DNA of 64,000 nt from Pseudaestuariivita rosea (GTDB lineage Bacteria; Pseudomonadota; Alphaproteobacteria; Rhodobacterales; Rhodobacteraceae): assembly GCF_017592335.1 (NCBI RefSeq), contig NZ_JACNMP010000004.1, positions 1 to 64,000 of the forward strand. Direction: 5' to 3'. Shown one piece after another: positions 44,497 through 54,160 of this stretch (position 1 is the stretch's first letter; each line of letters starts with the position of its first letter). The notes under the pieces are model-generated. The model saw only the letters and a list, made by a program, of their open reading frames with translations. It searched no databases and was not told where the DNA came from. Made by a program: the position numbers and the translations under genes.

Positions 44497-45018
44497 ATGA
44501 AAAAGCTCACACTAGCATCATTCGCCCTTGTGACCATCCCGGCATCACTTGCCGCCAGCCCCGACCTGACCTGTCTGGCGCCCGCATGGGGCCGCGAAAC
44601 ACAGGTGCAAGTGGCTTTTCAAGACGACATCACCGACATGGTGGTTGCCGCGCACCCCGACCTGCAGCAGGTTTCGGAACTATCCGCCGCGGTGGCCAAG
44701 CAGAACCTGACGATGACACGGGCCCTGCGTGAATGGATCTGGGAAACGGATCCGGCCCGCCTGAACACGCTGGAAGCACATACCGCATTCAATTGGACCG
44801 ATGAAGATCGCGCCGCATGGGTTGCCGCCGCCCCTGATGCAGCGGCGATGCAGGACCGGCTGGATGATCTGAATGCGCAGCTGGACGCACACCCGGACCT
44901 CGACACGTATTTTACCGTTCTCTTTGAAGATGAGCAGCAAGCGCAGCTGCTTGAAATCGCCGATGCTTTCGCCGAACGCATGGCCGAAACAGCCGTAGCG
45001 CTCGCAAGCTGTTTCTGA
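44497..45018 (+). CDS. Exported periplasmic protein, hypothetical
   Basis: A 173-residue protein with a signal peptide (MKKLTLASFALVTIPASLAA). The mature part is acidic and helical, rich in Ala, Asp, Leu and Gln. DLTCLAPAWG near the start and a final ALASCF give two Cys that may pair. The start is the ATG at 44497; an in-frame extension to 44410 lacks a signal. I do not recognise it. It lies 57 nt upstream of another exported protein, which suggests co-transcription. Confidence 0.65.
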   Translation: MKKLTLASFALVTIPASLAASPDLTCLAPAWGRETQVQVAFQDDITDMVVAAHPDLQQVSELSAAVAKQNLTMTRALREWIWETDPARLNTLEAHTAFNWTDEDRAAWVAAAPDAAAMQDRLDDLNAQLDAHPDLDTYFTVLFEDEQQAQLLEIADAFAERMAETAVALASCF

Positions 45019-45075
45019 AGCGTGCAAATGCCAGACATGCACGACAGAACTACCCAATAGAAAAAGACCAAACAG

Positions 45076-45603
45076 ATGACATCTATAAGACCAACCATCC
45101 TGGCTACGGCCCTCATGACCTGTACCGCTCAAAGCGCGCTTGCACTTGATGATTGCTTGATCGGGCAGTGGAGCGCCGACCTGAACGATATGACGGAAAT
45201 GATGGCACAGGGTGGCATGCCCATTGATGGCGGTGAGGTCACTGGGTCAGGCCCGGTCATGGACATCAGTGCCGACGGCAGCGTGCTTAGCAATATGGAG
45301 GGCATGACGATATCGATGGACATGGACGGAATGAACGTCTCTGTCACCATGGCCGGCAAGAATGAGGCCACGATCGAGACCGAAGGTGACACCTTTACCA
45401 TCACCGCGACGACATTTGATGTGGTGACAGAGGTGAATATGAATGGTCAGGTGTCAGTGGTCCCCCCGCGCCCTTCAGAACTGGGACCCGAGATATCAAC
45501 CGGCACCTATACGTGTTCTGAAACAGATCTCATCTTCATGCAGCCACCACAGGTCTATCAGATGCAGGCCATTCCGCGGCGTTGGACACGGGTGGCGGGT
45601 TAG
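45076..45603 (+). CDS. Exported protein, hypothetical (lipocalin-like layout)
   Basis: A 175-residue protein with a signal peptide to about residue 24 (QSALALDD). CLIGQWSADLNDM then resembles the entry of small lipocalin-like barrels, and alternating strands rich in Met, Asp and Thr follow to residue 150. Met is unusually frequent (about one in ten residues). Two Cys (CLIGQW and YTCSET) could pair. I know no certain family. The neighbours are also small exported or membrane proteins. Confidence 0.6.
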   Translation: MTSIRPTILATALMTCTAQSALALDDCLIGQWSADLNDMTEMMAQGGMPIDGGEVTGSGPVMDISADGSVLSNMEGMTISMDMDGMNVSVTMAGKNEATIETEGDTFTITATTFDVVTEVNMNGQVSVVPPRPSELGPEISTGTYTCSETDLIFMQPPQVYQMQAIPRRWTRVAG

Positions 45604-45621
45604 ACGCCGCGTGGACCCAGC

Positions 45622-45921
45622 ATGTTGAAGATTTCGCCAAATTCAAATCTTAACCCTTTATTTCTGGCTGGCGGTTTTGCCGTTTTAAACATCGCCATAT
45701 TTTTCGCAGTGACGCAGTTGAGTTATGGCTTGTTTTTCTCATTCGGATATTTCCTCTGGGTCATCTGCGTATCAGGTGTCGCCTTTCCTCTGGCATTGAT
45801 CGGGTACAGAGTTTTTGTGGGGAAATGGGCATGGTGGTCGGTAGCATTGGCCTGCGTCATCTCGGCCGCGGTCAGTGTGATGCACTTTTGGATGATTGCC
45901 GTCTCTGCGACGGTGGTTTGA
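45622..45921 (+). CDS. Small membrane protein (intact copy of a duplicated gene)
   Basis: A 99-residue protein with three membrane helices and a KWAWWSVALA segment between helices 2 and 3. It lies 18 nt after the upstream stop. A decayed copy follows at 46018-46236. I recognise no family. Its AT-richer codon use and the decayed neighbour suggest a mobile or fast-changing segment. Confidence 0.55.
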   Translation: MLKISPNSNLNPLFLAGGFAVLNIAIFFAVTQLSYGLFFSFGYFLWVICVSGVAFPLALIGYRVFVGKWAWWSVALACVISAAVSVMHFWMIAVSATVV

Positions 45922-46017
45922 TCATAAGTATTCCACAACCACAAACTGCCGATGCACCCTTCGGGTCACCTTAGAAACCCATCTTTTTGATCACCTAAGG
46001 GGAATGACGTCTAGATC

Positions 46018-46236
46018 ATGAAGAGACTATCACAGCCCAATTATACTTCTTTGCTCCTCGGTGCAGGATTCTTAACTTTCCTCTTGATTTTTATGTCGTC
46101 ACAAGGGTCTGGATCAGCCCTGTGCCAGAACAATCGAGTATTTCCTATAGTTCATTGGCCTCTCTGATCTGTTCTTTAGCATGGCCCTGGTCACCTATGC
46201 GATCGACTAAGCTCGCTGGGCATGGTGGTCGCAATG
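46018..46236 (+). pseudogene. Decayed duplicate of the small membrane gene at 45622
   Basis: The frame starts MKRLSQPNYTSLLLGAGF and stops after 50 codons. Moving one frame, the sequence continues as FIGLSDLFFSMALVTYAID, a stop, then ARWAWWSQCG. The WAWWS block, the helix spacing and the start context match the intact 99-residue neighbour (KWAWWSVALA). At least one frameshift and one stop have killed this copy. It ends where the IS3-family element begins. Confidence 0.5.
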
Positions 46237-46299
46237 TGGACCTTTCCTGTTTTGATGCCGCTCCTTTGATAGCATTTACTGCAACAAAGGAGACGGATT

Positions 46300-47030
46300 A
46301 TGGGACAGAAGCGGACGGGCGAGTTCCGTGCTGATGCGGTTCGGATCGCGCGGACGAGCGGGCTGAGCAGGAAGCAGGTGGCATCTGATTTGGGCGTTGG
46401 CCTGTCGACGCTGAACAAGTGGGTGACGGCGCATCGTGACAGTGATTTTGTGTCTGACAAGGACCTCGACTTTGCGCGTAAGAATGAACGGCTGCGGCGA
46501 GAGAACCGTATGCTCAAGGAGGAGAGGGCGATTTTAAATTGAAACCGGATCAGAAAAGGCCTCGGTGGGGCGTTTTCCCAGTGGAAGGCCACCCAGGTCT
46601 TCGCGGGCCTAAAGCTATGAGGGTGATGCGCGAGAACGGCATCCACGTCGAACGCTCGAAGAAATACAAGGTGAGGGGGGATCAGGCTTTGATCCAGTGG
46701 ATCAAAGTCCCCGATGCAAGACTGACAGCAACCATTTGTTCAACATCGCGCCGAATTTGCTGAACCGCGACTTCAACGCGGATGCGCCCAACCAGAAATG
46801 GGCGGGTAATATCAGCTATGTCTGGACCCGCGAAGGATGGCTCTACCTAGCGCTCGCCATTGTCCTCGGACCAATGGCGGACAAAGGCTCGCTCCTCGAT
46901 CTGCATTCACGTCGCGTCATTGGTTGAAGTCGCAATCTTCCAGTACATCAACGGCTTCTACACTCCGCGCCGCCGACACTCAGCACTGGGCTGGAAAAGC
47001 CCGGTCGCATTCGAACGCAAGGTGGCCTAG
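46300..47030 (+). pseudogene. Degenerate IS3-family transposase (orfA plus deleted orfB)
   Basis: OrfA starts at 46300 (MGQKRTGEFRADAVRIARTS, HTH with LSTLNKWV, coiled coil KNERLRREN) and ends early at 46542. OrfB is present only as pieces in shifting frames: [16 protein letters not shown], then [20 protein letters not shown], then [10 protein letters not shown], and finally YINGFYTPRRRHSALGWKSP to the stop at 47030. The catalytic DDE middle is deleted. Clear terminal inverted repeats could not be placed. The element is dead, and its history may explain the broken genes on its left. Confidence 0.85.
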
Positions 47031-47040
47031 GTAAGTTCAA

Positions 47041-47068
47041 CGGATGACGGATGACCGATGACGGATCG
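47041..47068 (+). repeat. Four tandem heptamers next to the IS end
   Basis: Four head-to-tail 7-bp units, CGGATGA, CGGATGA, CCGATGA and CGGATCG, start about 10 nt after the end of the IS3-family pseudogene. It may be a slipped-strand microsatellite or debris of the insertion. No function is evident. Confidence 0.6.
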
Positions 47069-47082
47069 CGTTACTCTTTTTA

Positions 47083-47187
47083 AAAATGTGCAAATTGCAC
47101 ATGTAATTCATTTAAACCCCATGAAAATGTGCAATTTACACATTTATTTCGAACTAAAGTAGAGAAAATGTGTAATTTGCACATTTA
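47083..47187. promoter_or_regulatory. Three 15-bp dyads with an exact 41-bp period
   Basis: TGTGCAAATTGCACA (47087-47101), TGTGCAATTTACACA (47128-47142) and TGTGTAATTTGCACA (47169-47183) are near-identical inverted repeats. Their starts are 41 bp apart both times, which is about four helical turns, and each is framed by A-rich 5' and T-rich 3' flanks (consensus ATGTGNAANTTNCACAT). Same-face placement suggests cooperative binding of a repressor or replication-type protein. The rest of the interval 47031-47328 is AT-rich and holds no supportable gene. Confidence 0.6.
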
Positions 47188-47328
47188 TTTTCAGGGCCGC
47201 AATAGACGGTAAATATAACGAGTTACCCATCGGACAACCAATCAGGTCGACATTTGACAGAAACTTGAATTTTTTTATTATCAGATACTTAGAAGTCCCT
47301 GACCGAATTTGGGACAGCACATCGCGCA

Positions 47329-47616
47329 CTATTCCAGTTCTTCTACAATCATCAGATCGCGCTCGGACGCGCCTTTGGCATGACTGAGCGCCTCTTGATA
47401 CAGCTCGGACCGGTAACAGGCCTCGGCTGCCTCGACTGAGGGGAAGCGCGCCACAACATTTCGCGGCCTATCTGTACCCTCTAACGAAATATGCCGTCCA
47501 CCACGGGCCAGGAAAACCCCGCCATGCGCGGCAATCGCCTCGGTCGCGATGGCCGCATATTTCCCATAAGCCTCATCATCCGTCACCGTTACATGGGCAA
47601 TCCAAAGCGCGCTCAT
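47329..47616 (-). CDS. DUF1330 domain protein
   Basis: A 95-residue small alpha/beta protein of the DUF1330 family: WIAHVTVTDDEAYGKYAA opening, GGVFLARGG core, and RNVVARFPSVEAAEACYRS with the usual helix and LIVEEL-like end. Family members are dimeric ferredoxin-like folds of unknown role. It is 4 nt downstream of the alaS stop and may be co-transcribed with it. The start is the ATG at 47616 (MSALWIAH); a longer frame runs into alaS. Confidence 0.85.
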   Translation of the reverse strand: MSALWIAHVTVTDDEAYGKYAAIATEAIAAHGGVFLARGGRHISLEGTDRPRNVVARFPSVEAAEACYRSELYQEALSHAKGASERDLMIVEELE

Positions 47617-47620
47617 CCTG

Positions 47621-50290
47621 CTATCCCCCCAAAATTGCTTCTGCCGCCTTGATCGCGGCTTCGGCATTTCTTGCATCTTTGGCACCACCTTGCGCCAGAT
47701 CCGGTCGACCGCCGCCACCCTTGCCGCCCAATTCGGCAACCGCGGCCTTGACCAGATCGACGGCTGATACTTGATCCGTCAGATCCCCGGTAACACCGGC
47801 CGCGACAGCCGCCTTGCCATCGGCATCCGCGATCAACAGCACCGCGCCTGATCCCATGCGCGCCTTGTGGTCATCCACCAGCGCAGGCAGGTCCTTACCC
47901 GTCACGCCAGACAGGACCTGAGCGGCAAAGGCTATCCCATTGATGTTCCTGTCCGCTGCAGCCTTTTGCCCCCCGCCACCAACGGCCAGTTCGCGGCGCA
48001 ACTGGGCGACTTCGTTCTGCAGCGTCTTTCGTTCGTCCATCAGCGCCTTGATCCGTACGGCGACCTCATCCCCGCTGGCTTTCAGCAATTGTTCGGCATT
48101 GGAAAGTTGCATATCGCGATCCCGCAACATTGCCATTGCGTCAGCCCCCGTCACGGCCTCAATCCGGCGCACGCCGGCCGAGGACGCCGTCTCGGACATC
48201 AGGGCAAAGACCCCGATATCACCGGTTTGCCTGACATGGGTTCCGCCGCAAAGTTCGATCGAATAGGTCTGGCCGTCTGCACCTTTACCCGTCGTCGCAC
48301 GGCCCATCGACACCACGCGCACCTCATCGCCATATTTTTCACCGAAAAGGGCCTGCGCGCCCATGGCACGCGCATCATCGGGTGTCATGATGCGGGTCTG
48401 CACGGGGGTATTTTGTCGAATGAAATCGTTAACTTCGGTTTCGACCTGATTGATTTCAGCAGGCGTCATCGCCTTGCCGTGGCTGAAGTCAAACCGCAAA
48501 CGATCCGAGGCATTCAATGACCCGCGCTGTGCGACGTGATCGCCCAAGGCCTGACGCAATGCCTCGTGCAGCAGGTGCGTGGCCGAGTGATTGGCCCGGA
48601 TCGCCGTGCGGCGATTATGGTCGACCTCAAGCCCGACTGCGTCGCCGGTCGTGAAACTGCCCGCCTTAACAGTCACATGATGCGCATAAATCGATCTGCC
48701 GCCCATCTTTTGGACGTCGGTACATTCGGCAATCATGTCTTCGTCATCCAGGCGGCGGACAAACCCGTGATCGGCCACCTGGCCGCCGGATTCAGCGTAA
48801 AATGGGGTTTGGTTCATCACCAGCCAGCCACTTTCGCCGTCTGACAGCGATGTCACCGCCGCACCATCCTTAACGATGGCCAAAATCTGGCCCTCGGCGG
48901 CCTCGGTATCGTAGCCCAGAAAGTCTGTGGCGCCGTGTTCATCTGCAATATCGAACCAAACAGTCGCATCCGCCGTTTCACCTGATCCGGCCCAGGCCGC
49001 ACGCGCCTGCGCCTTTTGTTCGGCCATTGCCTCATCAAAGCCCGCGACATCAACGGTGCGGCCTTTTTCGCGCAAAGCGTCCTGTGTCAGGTCCAGCGGG
49101 AAACCATATGTGTCATAAAGCTTAAAGGCCGCACGACCGGACAACGGCACATCATCTGCCAAGCCATCCAGTTCATCGTCCAGCAGACGCAAGCCACGCT
49201 CAAGCGTTTGACGGAAACGGGTTTCTTCCTGTTTCAGTGTCTCTTCAATTAGGGATTTCGCCTGCGTCAACTCGGGATAGGCCGCGCCCATTTGCGTGAC
49301 CAGCGCGGGCACCAGACGGTGCATCAGCGGGTCTTTGGCCCCAATCAGATGGGCATGCCGCATCGCGCGCCGCATGATCCGCCGCAATACATAGCCGCGA
49401 CCATCCTTCGACGGCATCACACCATCGGCAATCAGAAAGGCCGTTGACCGCAGATGGTCCGCTATGACGCGGTGATGCATCTTGTCAGGGCCATCCGGAT
49501 CGGTCGAGGTTTCGTTGGCCGAGGCCTCGATCAGGCTGCGGATCAGGTCAGTCGCATAATTATCATTCGTGCCCTGCAACAGCGCGGCCACCCGTTCGAT
49601 GCCCATGCCGGTATCGATCGACTGGTTGGGCAGCGGTTTGCGCGTGCCGTCTTCGAACTGCTCATACTGCATGAAAACCAGGTTCCAGATTTCGACGAAC
49701 CGGTCACCGTCTTCCTCAGGGGAGCCGGGGGGACCGCCCCAGATGTGATCCCCGTGATCAAAGAAAATCTCGGAAGACGGCCCGCAAGGCCCGGTCGGCC
49801 CCATCATCCAGAAATTGTCATCCGTGGCGATGCGAATAATTCGGTCATCGCTTAGACCGGCAACCTTTTTCCATAGATCCGCAGCCTCATCATCGTCATG
49901 GTAAACGGTCACGACAAGACGGTCTTTGGGGATGTCGAGTTCTTTTGTCACGACCTCCCATGCGAAGGGGATCGCGTCGGATTTGAAGTAGTCACCAAAG
50001 CTGAAATTCCCCAGCATTTCAAAGAACGTATGGTGCCGGGCTGTGTATCCCACATTGTCCAGATCGTTATGCTTGCCCCCCGCACGGACACATTTCTGGG
50101 CGGTGGTGGCACGTTTGTAGTCGCGGGTCTCAACTCCGGTGAACAGGTTCTTGAACTGCACCATGCCGGAATTGGCGAACATCAGCGTCGGGTCATTGCG
50201 TGGCACCAGCGGCGAGGACGCCACAACCTGGTGTCCCTGCTTTTCAAAGTAGTTCAAAAAGGTTGATCGTATTTCGTTCAGCGTGGGCAT
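47621..50290 (-). CDS. alaS: Alanine--tRNA ligase
   Basis: An 889-residue alanyl-tRNA synthetase that charges tRNA-Ala in the cytoplasm. The class II catalytic core (1-~250) has [29 protein letters not shown] and [18 protein letters not shown]. The editing domain has the [13 protein letters not shown] zinc/hydrolysis motif near residue 570 and [13 protein letters not shown] near 670. The C-terminal DHHA1 part is complete. The start is the ATG at 50290. It lies next to recA, a common alphaproteobacterial arrangement. Confidence 0.97.
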   Translation of the reverse strand: MPTLNEIRSTFLNYFEKQGHQVVASSPLVPRNDPTLMFANSGMVQFKNLFTGVETRDYKRATTAQKCVRAGGKHNDLDNVGYTARHHTFFEMLGNFSFGDYFKSDAIPFAWEVVTKELDIPKDRLVVTVYHDDDEAADLWKKVAGLSDDRIIRIATDDNFWMMGPTGPCGPSSEIFFDHGDHIWGGPPGSPEEDGDRFVEIWNLVFMQYEQFEDGTRKPLPNQSIDTGMGIERVAALLQGTNDNYATDLIRSLIEASANETSTDPDGPDKMHHRVIADHLRSTAFLIADGVMPSKDGRGYVLRRIMRRAMRHAHLIGAKDPLMHRLVPALVTQMGAAYPELTQAKSLIEETLKQEETRFRQTLERGLRLLDDELDGLADDVPLSGRAAFKLYDTYGFPLDLTQDALREKGRTVDVAGFDEAMAEQKAQARAAWAGSGETADATVWFDIADEHGATDFLGYDTEAAEGQILAIVKDGAAVTSLSDGESGWLVMNQTPFYAESGGQVADHGFVRRLDDEDMIAECTDVQKMGGRSIYAHHVTVKAGSFTTGDAVGLEVDHNRRTAIRANHSATHLLHEALRQALGDHVAQRGSLNASDRLRFDFSHGKAMTPAEINQVETEVNDFIRQNTPVQTRIMTPDDARAMGAQALFGEKYGDEVRVVSMGRATTGKGADGQTYSIELCGGTHVRQTGDIGVFALMSETASSAGVRRIEAVTGADAMAMLRDRDMQLSNAEQLLKASGDEVAVRIKALMDERKTLQNEVAQLRRELAVGGGGQKAAADRNINGIAFAAQVLSGVTGKDLPALVDDHKARMGSGAVLLIADADGKAAVAAGVTGDLTDQVSAVDLVKAAVAELGGKGGGGRPDLAQGGAKDARNAEAAIKAAEAILGG

Positions 50291-50379
50291 GGTGGTCTTC
50301 CGCAAAGACTGTCAGGTCGGGTTGGTTTATCGCCCGACGAAACCACTGTCCACCGTAAGAACCCGTTAGATGTACCCAG

Positions 50380-50445
50380 AAAAAAGTCCCGGACGCGATC
50401 CGGGACCTCATATTCCTGTCAGAGGCCCCGGATCAGGTCCGGGGC
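50380..50445 (-). terminator. Tandem hairpins ending the recA transcript
   Basis: Downstream of recA on the minus strand there are two GC palindromes: GCCCCGGA-N5-TCCGGGGC (50425-50445), then GTCCCGGA-N5-TCCGGGAC (50386-50406). The second is followed on the minus strand by a T-run (50385-50380), the classic intrinsic terminator form. The two stems share a sequence core, suggesting a duplicated or REP-like unit. Confidence 0.8.
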
Positions 50446-50464
50446 GCACGCATCAAAGCAGCGC

Positions 50465-51541
50465 TTACGCCTCAAGAACGTCGTCGTCCTTGTCCACTTC
50501 ACCCGGCGGCATGTCGAAATCCAAACCATGGGCCGCCCTGATCTTGTCTTCGATTTCATAGGCGGTCTGCGGATTTTCCTTCAGATAGGTTTTGGCATTT
50601 TCACGCCCCTGCCCGATCCGTTCGTCACCATAGCTGAACCAGGCCCCGGATTTTTCGACCACACCGGCTTTGACGCCCAGGTCCAGCAGCTCGCCGGTCT
50701 TGGAAATACCTTCGCCGTACATGATATCGAATTCCACCTGCTTAAAAGGTGGGGCCACCTTGTTTTTCACGACCTTGACGCGGGTCTGGTTGCCCACAAC
50801 TTCGTCGCGGTCCTTGATCGCGCCGATGCGACGGATGTCCAAACGGACCGAAGAATAGAATTTCAGCGCGTTGCCGCCCGTTGTCGTTTCAGGGCTGCCG
50901 AACATCACGCCGATCTTCATCCGAATCTGGTTAATGAAGATCACCATACAGTTCGATCGCGCGATCGAGCCGGTCAGTTTACGCATCGCCTGGCTCATCA
51001 GACGGGCATGGACACCGACGCTGCTGTCGCCCATATCGCCTTCCAGTTCGGACTTGGGCGTCAGGGCTGCGACCGAATCGACGACAACCATGCTGACGGC
51101 ACCGGATCGCACCAGCGTGTCTGTAATCTCAAGCGCCTGTTCGCCTGTATCGGGTTGCGAAATCAGCAGTTCATCCAGGTTCACGCCCAGCTTTTTGGCA
51201 TATTGCGGGTCCAGCGCGTGTTCGGCATCGACAAAGGCACAAACGCCACCTTTTTTCTGCTCTTCGGCCACACAATGCAGCGTCAGCGTGGTCTTGCCCG
51301 AACTTTCAGGCCCATAGATTTCAATAATCCGCCCCTTGGGCAGACCGCCAATCCCAAGCGCGATGTCCAAACCCAACGATCCCGTTGAGGTCGATTCGAT
51401 TTCCTGAACGGCACCATCGCCCAGCTTCATAATCGACCCCTTACCGAACTGCCGTTCGATCTGGGCCAGTGCGCTGTCCAGGGCCTTTTGCTTATCCGCG
51501 TTTCGTTTATTGTCCATACTAAGAAGATCTGCCATTGCCAT
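50465..51541 (-). CDS. recA: Recombinase A
   Basis: A 358-residue recombinase for homologous recombination and SOS induction. It has [17 protein letters not shown] (Walker A), [14 protein letters not shown] (Walker B), the MAW loop region [12 protein letters not shown] and the loop-2 sequence [17 protein letters not shown]. The length is normal. The start at 51541 follows AAGGA at about 9 nt. A SOS box lies in the upstream interval and the tandem hairpin terminator lies downstream. Confidence 0.98.
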   Translation of the reverse strand: MAMADLLSMDNKRNADKQKALDSALAQIERQFGKGSIMKLGDGAVQEIESTSTGSLGLDIALGIGGLPKGRIIEIYGPESSGKTTLTLHCVAEEQKKGGVCAFVDAEHALDPQYAKKLGVNLDELLISQPDTGEQALEITDTLVRSGAVSMVVVDSVAALTPKSELEGDMGDSSVGVHARLMSQAMRKLTGSIARSNCMVIFINQIRMKIGVMFGSPETTTGGNALKFYSSVRLDIRRIGAIKDRDEVVGNQTRVKVVKNKVAPPFKQVEFDIMYGEGISKTGELLDLGVKAGVVEKSGAWFSYGDERIGQGRENAKTYLKENPQTAYEIEDKIRAAHGLDFDMPPGEVDKDDDVLEA

Positions 51542-51592
51542 CGCTTTCGTTCCTTATTTCACACCCGGCCGGGTGCGGCAATCACTGCTGAT

Positions 51593-51607
51593 GTTCGCCT
51601 CTTGTTC
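51593..51607 (-). promoter_or_regulatory. LexA (SOS) box for recA
   Basis: On the minus strand, GAAC-AAGAGGC-GAAC matches the alphaproteobacterial LexA consensus GAAC-N7-GAAC exactly, 52 nt upstream of the recA start. The direct-repeat form differs from the enterobacterial palindrome, and its presence here supports an alphaproteobacterial host and SOS control of recA. Confidence 0.85.
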
Positions 51608-51734
51608 CGTTAACCAATAGATCAAAACGTGAACATTGCAATAGTTTTTCGCGAAAGCAGCTTTTGTTGATTAGGGTTAATGGGTCGTTTACAGTGTTCA
51701 AATAACTGAATTTCGCATAAGGTTTGCTGTGTAA

Positions 51735-52328
51735 ATGCTTGTTTTCTGGAAAGAAAAACTTGCCTTTTTGTCCCAATCCAAAACAGCAAGCGAAGCGTTT
51801 GAGGCCGCCTTGACCCCCCATGCGGATATTGTCATCACCAGCCCGCCGCAACTGAAACACGCGACGATTCAGCGCTATAATCGCTTTTTGCGGCCGATGT
51901 TCACCGTAGCAGGCGCCGAGGATATCGAAACCATGGCGCTGATCCGCGAACCGATTGACTGGCTGAACAGCTGGTACCGGTACCGGCTGCGACCGTCGCT
52001 TGCAAGCAGCGCAAACAGCACGGTTGGCATCAGTTTTGATGCCTTTGTCGAGGCTTATATGCAACGCCCCCGCCCGGCCTTTGCCGAGGTCGGATCGCAG
52101 GCCAAGTTTCTAACGGGCGGCAAGGGCGATATGACCATCGATCACCTGTTCCGATACGAATCAATGCCCGATGTCATCACCTTTCTGGAAGACCGGTTGC
52201 AGATGGAAATCACTCTGCCCCAAATGAATGTCTCACCAGTGCTTAATCTGACACTTGATCCTGAGATCGAAACCCGCGTCCGCGCATTTCTTACCAAGGA
52301 ATACGAAATCTGGAACAGTCTTGGTTAG
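51735..52328 (+). CDS. Sulfotransferase-like protein
   Basis: A 197-residue cytoplasmic protein that resembles a short sulfotransferase-family protein common in roseobacters: MLVFWKEKLAFLSQSK gives a degenerate PAPS-type loop at the start, and ALIREPIDWLNSWYRYR matches the RxPxxxxxSxY-like 3'-phosphate region. I recall that such genes are sometimes mislabelled gamma-glutamyl kinase. A strict 5'-PSB loop is not evident, so activity is uncertain. It is divergent from recA. Confidence 0.65.
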   Translation: MLVFWKEKLAFLSQSKTASEAFEAALTPHADIVITSPPQLKHATIQRYNRFLRPMFTVAGAEDIETMALIREPIDWLNSWYRYRLRPSLASSANSTVGISFDAFVEAYMQRPRPAFAEVGSQAKFLTGGKGDMTIDHLFRYESMPDVITFLEDRLQMEITLPQMNVSPVLNLTLDPEIETRVRAFLTKEYEIWNSLG

Positions 52329-52329
52329 C

Positions 52330-52539
52330 TTACCAGTGGGGCGGTTTCTGATCGGCCAGCGGCATGGATCCGCCTGCCTCATATTGCCGCTCGGCTTCAC
52401 GTTCCAACAGCACCTGAAGCCGCCGTTTCAGCACGGCAATCTCACGTTCTTGCCGGGCGACGATGTCTGACAGGTCATCGACCACTTGGGTCAGATGGGC
52501 TGCGGTTTCTTCCAGCTGTGTCAGGCGATGATCCGTCAT
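52330..52539 (-). CDS. slyX: SlyX family protein
   Basis: About 69 residues, mostly one coiled coil (LTQLEETAAHLTQVVDDLSD, then RQEREIAVLKRRLQVLL), ending in the family-typical PLADQKPPHW. Its role is unknown. I start at the ATG at 52539 (MTDHRLT), which gives the usual SlyX length; an ATG six codons upstream (52557) is possible. It is divergent from hisS and its 3' end meets the sulfotransferase-like gene. Confidence 0.85.
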   Translation of the reverse strand: MTDHRLTQLEETAAHLTQVVDDLSDIVARQEREIAVLKRRLQVLLEREAERQYEAGGSMPLADQKPPHW

Positions 52540-52633
52540 GGGGGTCACATAAGCCATCCTGATCGGCTTGGCCACTGTTGCCCCCGCCCGTCCCGCGCGG
52601 TAAAGGCAGGCGCGATAAGCAAAGGGACCGATC

Positions 52634-54157
52634 ATGGCCAAGCAAAAAAAACAACCCCGCCCCAAGGCCATCACGCCAAAGGGCTTTCGCGACTATTTCG
52701 GCACCGAGGTGACAGAGCGCGCCGAGATGCTGCAAAAGATCGCCGGGGTTTATCATCGCTATGGCTTTGACGCGCTGGAAAGTTCAGCCGTCGAAACGGT
52801 CGAGGCGTTGGGGAAATTCCTGCCCGACGTCGACCGCCCGAACGAAGGTGTGTTCGCCTGGCAAGAGGACGACGACTGGCTGGCCCTGCGCTATGACCTG
52901 ACCGCGCCCTTGGCCCGCGTTTTCGCCCAACACCGCAACGACCTGCCCACCCCCTATCGCCGCTATGCGATGGGCCCGGTCTGGCGCAACGAAAAGCCGG
53001 GGCCTGGGCGGTTTCGGCAGTTTTATCAATGTGATGCGGATACCGTCGGCACTGCGTCAATGGCCGCCGATGCGGAGATTTGTGCGATGCTGGCTGACGC
53101 CCTGGAGGCGGTGGGGATCCCTCGCGGGGACTACGTTGTAAGGTTGAACAATCGTAAAATAGTCGACGGTGTGCTTAGATCGATTGATTTCGATGAGGTA
53201 ATCCGATCGCGGGGCCTTCAAGAGATAATGCGGTCGACACAAAATACGTTCGACGTGATGCGTGACGACGTCCTTAGGACAATCGACAAGTATGACAAAG
53301 TGGGTGAAACCGGAGTTCGTGAACTGCTTGGTGGAGGTCGTTTGGACGCTTCTGGAGCTTATATTCCTGGACTTCAGCTTTCTGAAGCGACAGAAGATAG
53401 GATCGTCGAATTCCTTACGAGTCGTGGAACTAGCAATGACGAAACTCTTGAGAATTTGCGTGCTGTTGTCGGGACAGATCAGGTCGGCAGTAACGGCCTT
53501 GATGAACTCGAACAGATCGCAACTCTCCTAGACGCCCAAGGTTACGGCCCCGACCGCATTATCATCGACCCATCCGTCGTCCGTGGTCTTGGCTACTACA
53601 CCGGCCCCGTCTTTGAGGCTGAATTGACCTTTGATATCACCGATGAAAAAGGCCGTATCCGTCAGTTCGGTTCGGTCGCCGGGGGTGGGCGTTATGACGA
53701 TCTGGTCAAGCGCTTCACCGGGCAAGAGGTGCCAGCAACCGGCGTGTCGGTTGGAGTCGATCGCCTGCTGGCCGCTCTGCACGCTAAGGGGCGGATGGGA
53801 CAAACGTCCAAGGGTCCCGTTGTCGTCACCGTCATGGACCGTGCCCGCATGGCGGATTATCAGACCATGGTGGCTGAGCTGCGCAATGCTGGTATCCGGG
53901 CTGAAGTGTACCTGGGTAATCCCAAAAACTTCGGTAACCAGTTGAAATATGCGGATAAACGGAACTCTCCCATCGCAGTGATCCAGGGCAGTGACGAACA
54001 TGAAAAGGGCATCGTTCAGATCAAGGACCTGATCCTGGGCGCCAAAATCGCCGAAAGCGCGACCCATGAAGAATGGAAGGAACGCCCCAGCCAGTTCGAA
54101 GTGCCGCGCGATCAGCTGGTCGCCAAGGTGCGCCAAATTCTGGACGGGCAGGACTAA
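52634..54157 (+). CDS. hisS: Histidine--tRNA ligase
   Basis: A 507-residue class II synthetase for tRNA-His. [13 protein letters not shown] starts motif 1, [13 protein letters not shown] and [20 protein letters not shown] form motif 2, [16 protein letters not shown] is the histidine-binding segment, [13 protein letters not shown] is present, and [13 protein letters not shown] is motif 3. The ribosome site is AAAGGGA. The stretch about 53137-53535 (residues about 168-300) has lower GC (about 45-52 percent) and unusual AGG, AGA, ATA and GTA codons, unlike the rest of the gene, pointing to a recombined segment. It is first in the hisS-hisZ-hisG operon. Confidence 0.96.
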   Translation: MAKQKKQPRPKAITPKGFRDYFGTEVTERAEMLQKIAGVYHRYGFDALESSAVETVEALGKFLPDVDRPNEGVFAWQEDDDWLALRYDLTAPLARVFAQHRNDLPTPYRRYAMGPVWRNEKPGPGRFRQFYQCDADTVGTASMAADAEICAMLADALEAVGIPRGDYVVRLNNRKIVDGVLRSIDFDEVIRSRGLQEIMRSTQNTFDVMRDDVLRTIDKYDKVGETGVRELLGGGRLDASGAYIPGLQLSEATEDRIVEFLTSRGTSNDETLENLRAVVGTDQVGSNGLDELEQIATLLDAQGYGPDRIIIDPSVVRGLGYYTGPVFEAELTFDITDEKGRIRQFGSVAGGGRYDDLVKRFTGQEVPATGVSVGVDRLLAALHAKGRMGQTSKGPVVVTVMDRARMADYQTMVAELRNAGIRAEVYLGNPKNFGNQLKYADKRNSPIAVIQGSDEHEKGIVQIKDLILGAKIAESATHEEWKERPSQFEVPRDQLVAKVRQILDGQD

Positions 54158-54160
54158 ACC

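Noticed and set aside
47083-47187. CRISPR array from three regular 41-bp repeats
   Set aside because: Repeat part is only 15-17 bp, is a palindrome, spacers are about 25 bp and AT-rich, and no cas genes are present.
47144-47329. 61-codon minus-strand open frame in the AT-rich gap
   Set aside because: No ribosome site, covers the dyads, and no recognisable features.
51582-52064. 160-codon minus-strand open frame upstream of recA
   Set aside because: Antisense to the sulfotransferase-like gene and covering the SOS box; composition not protein-like.
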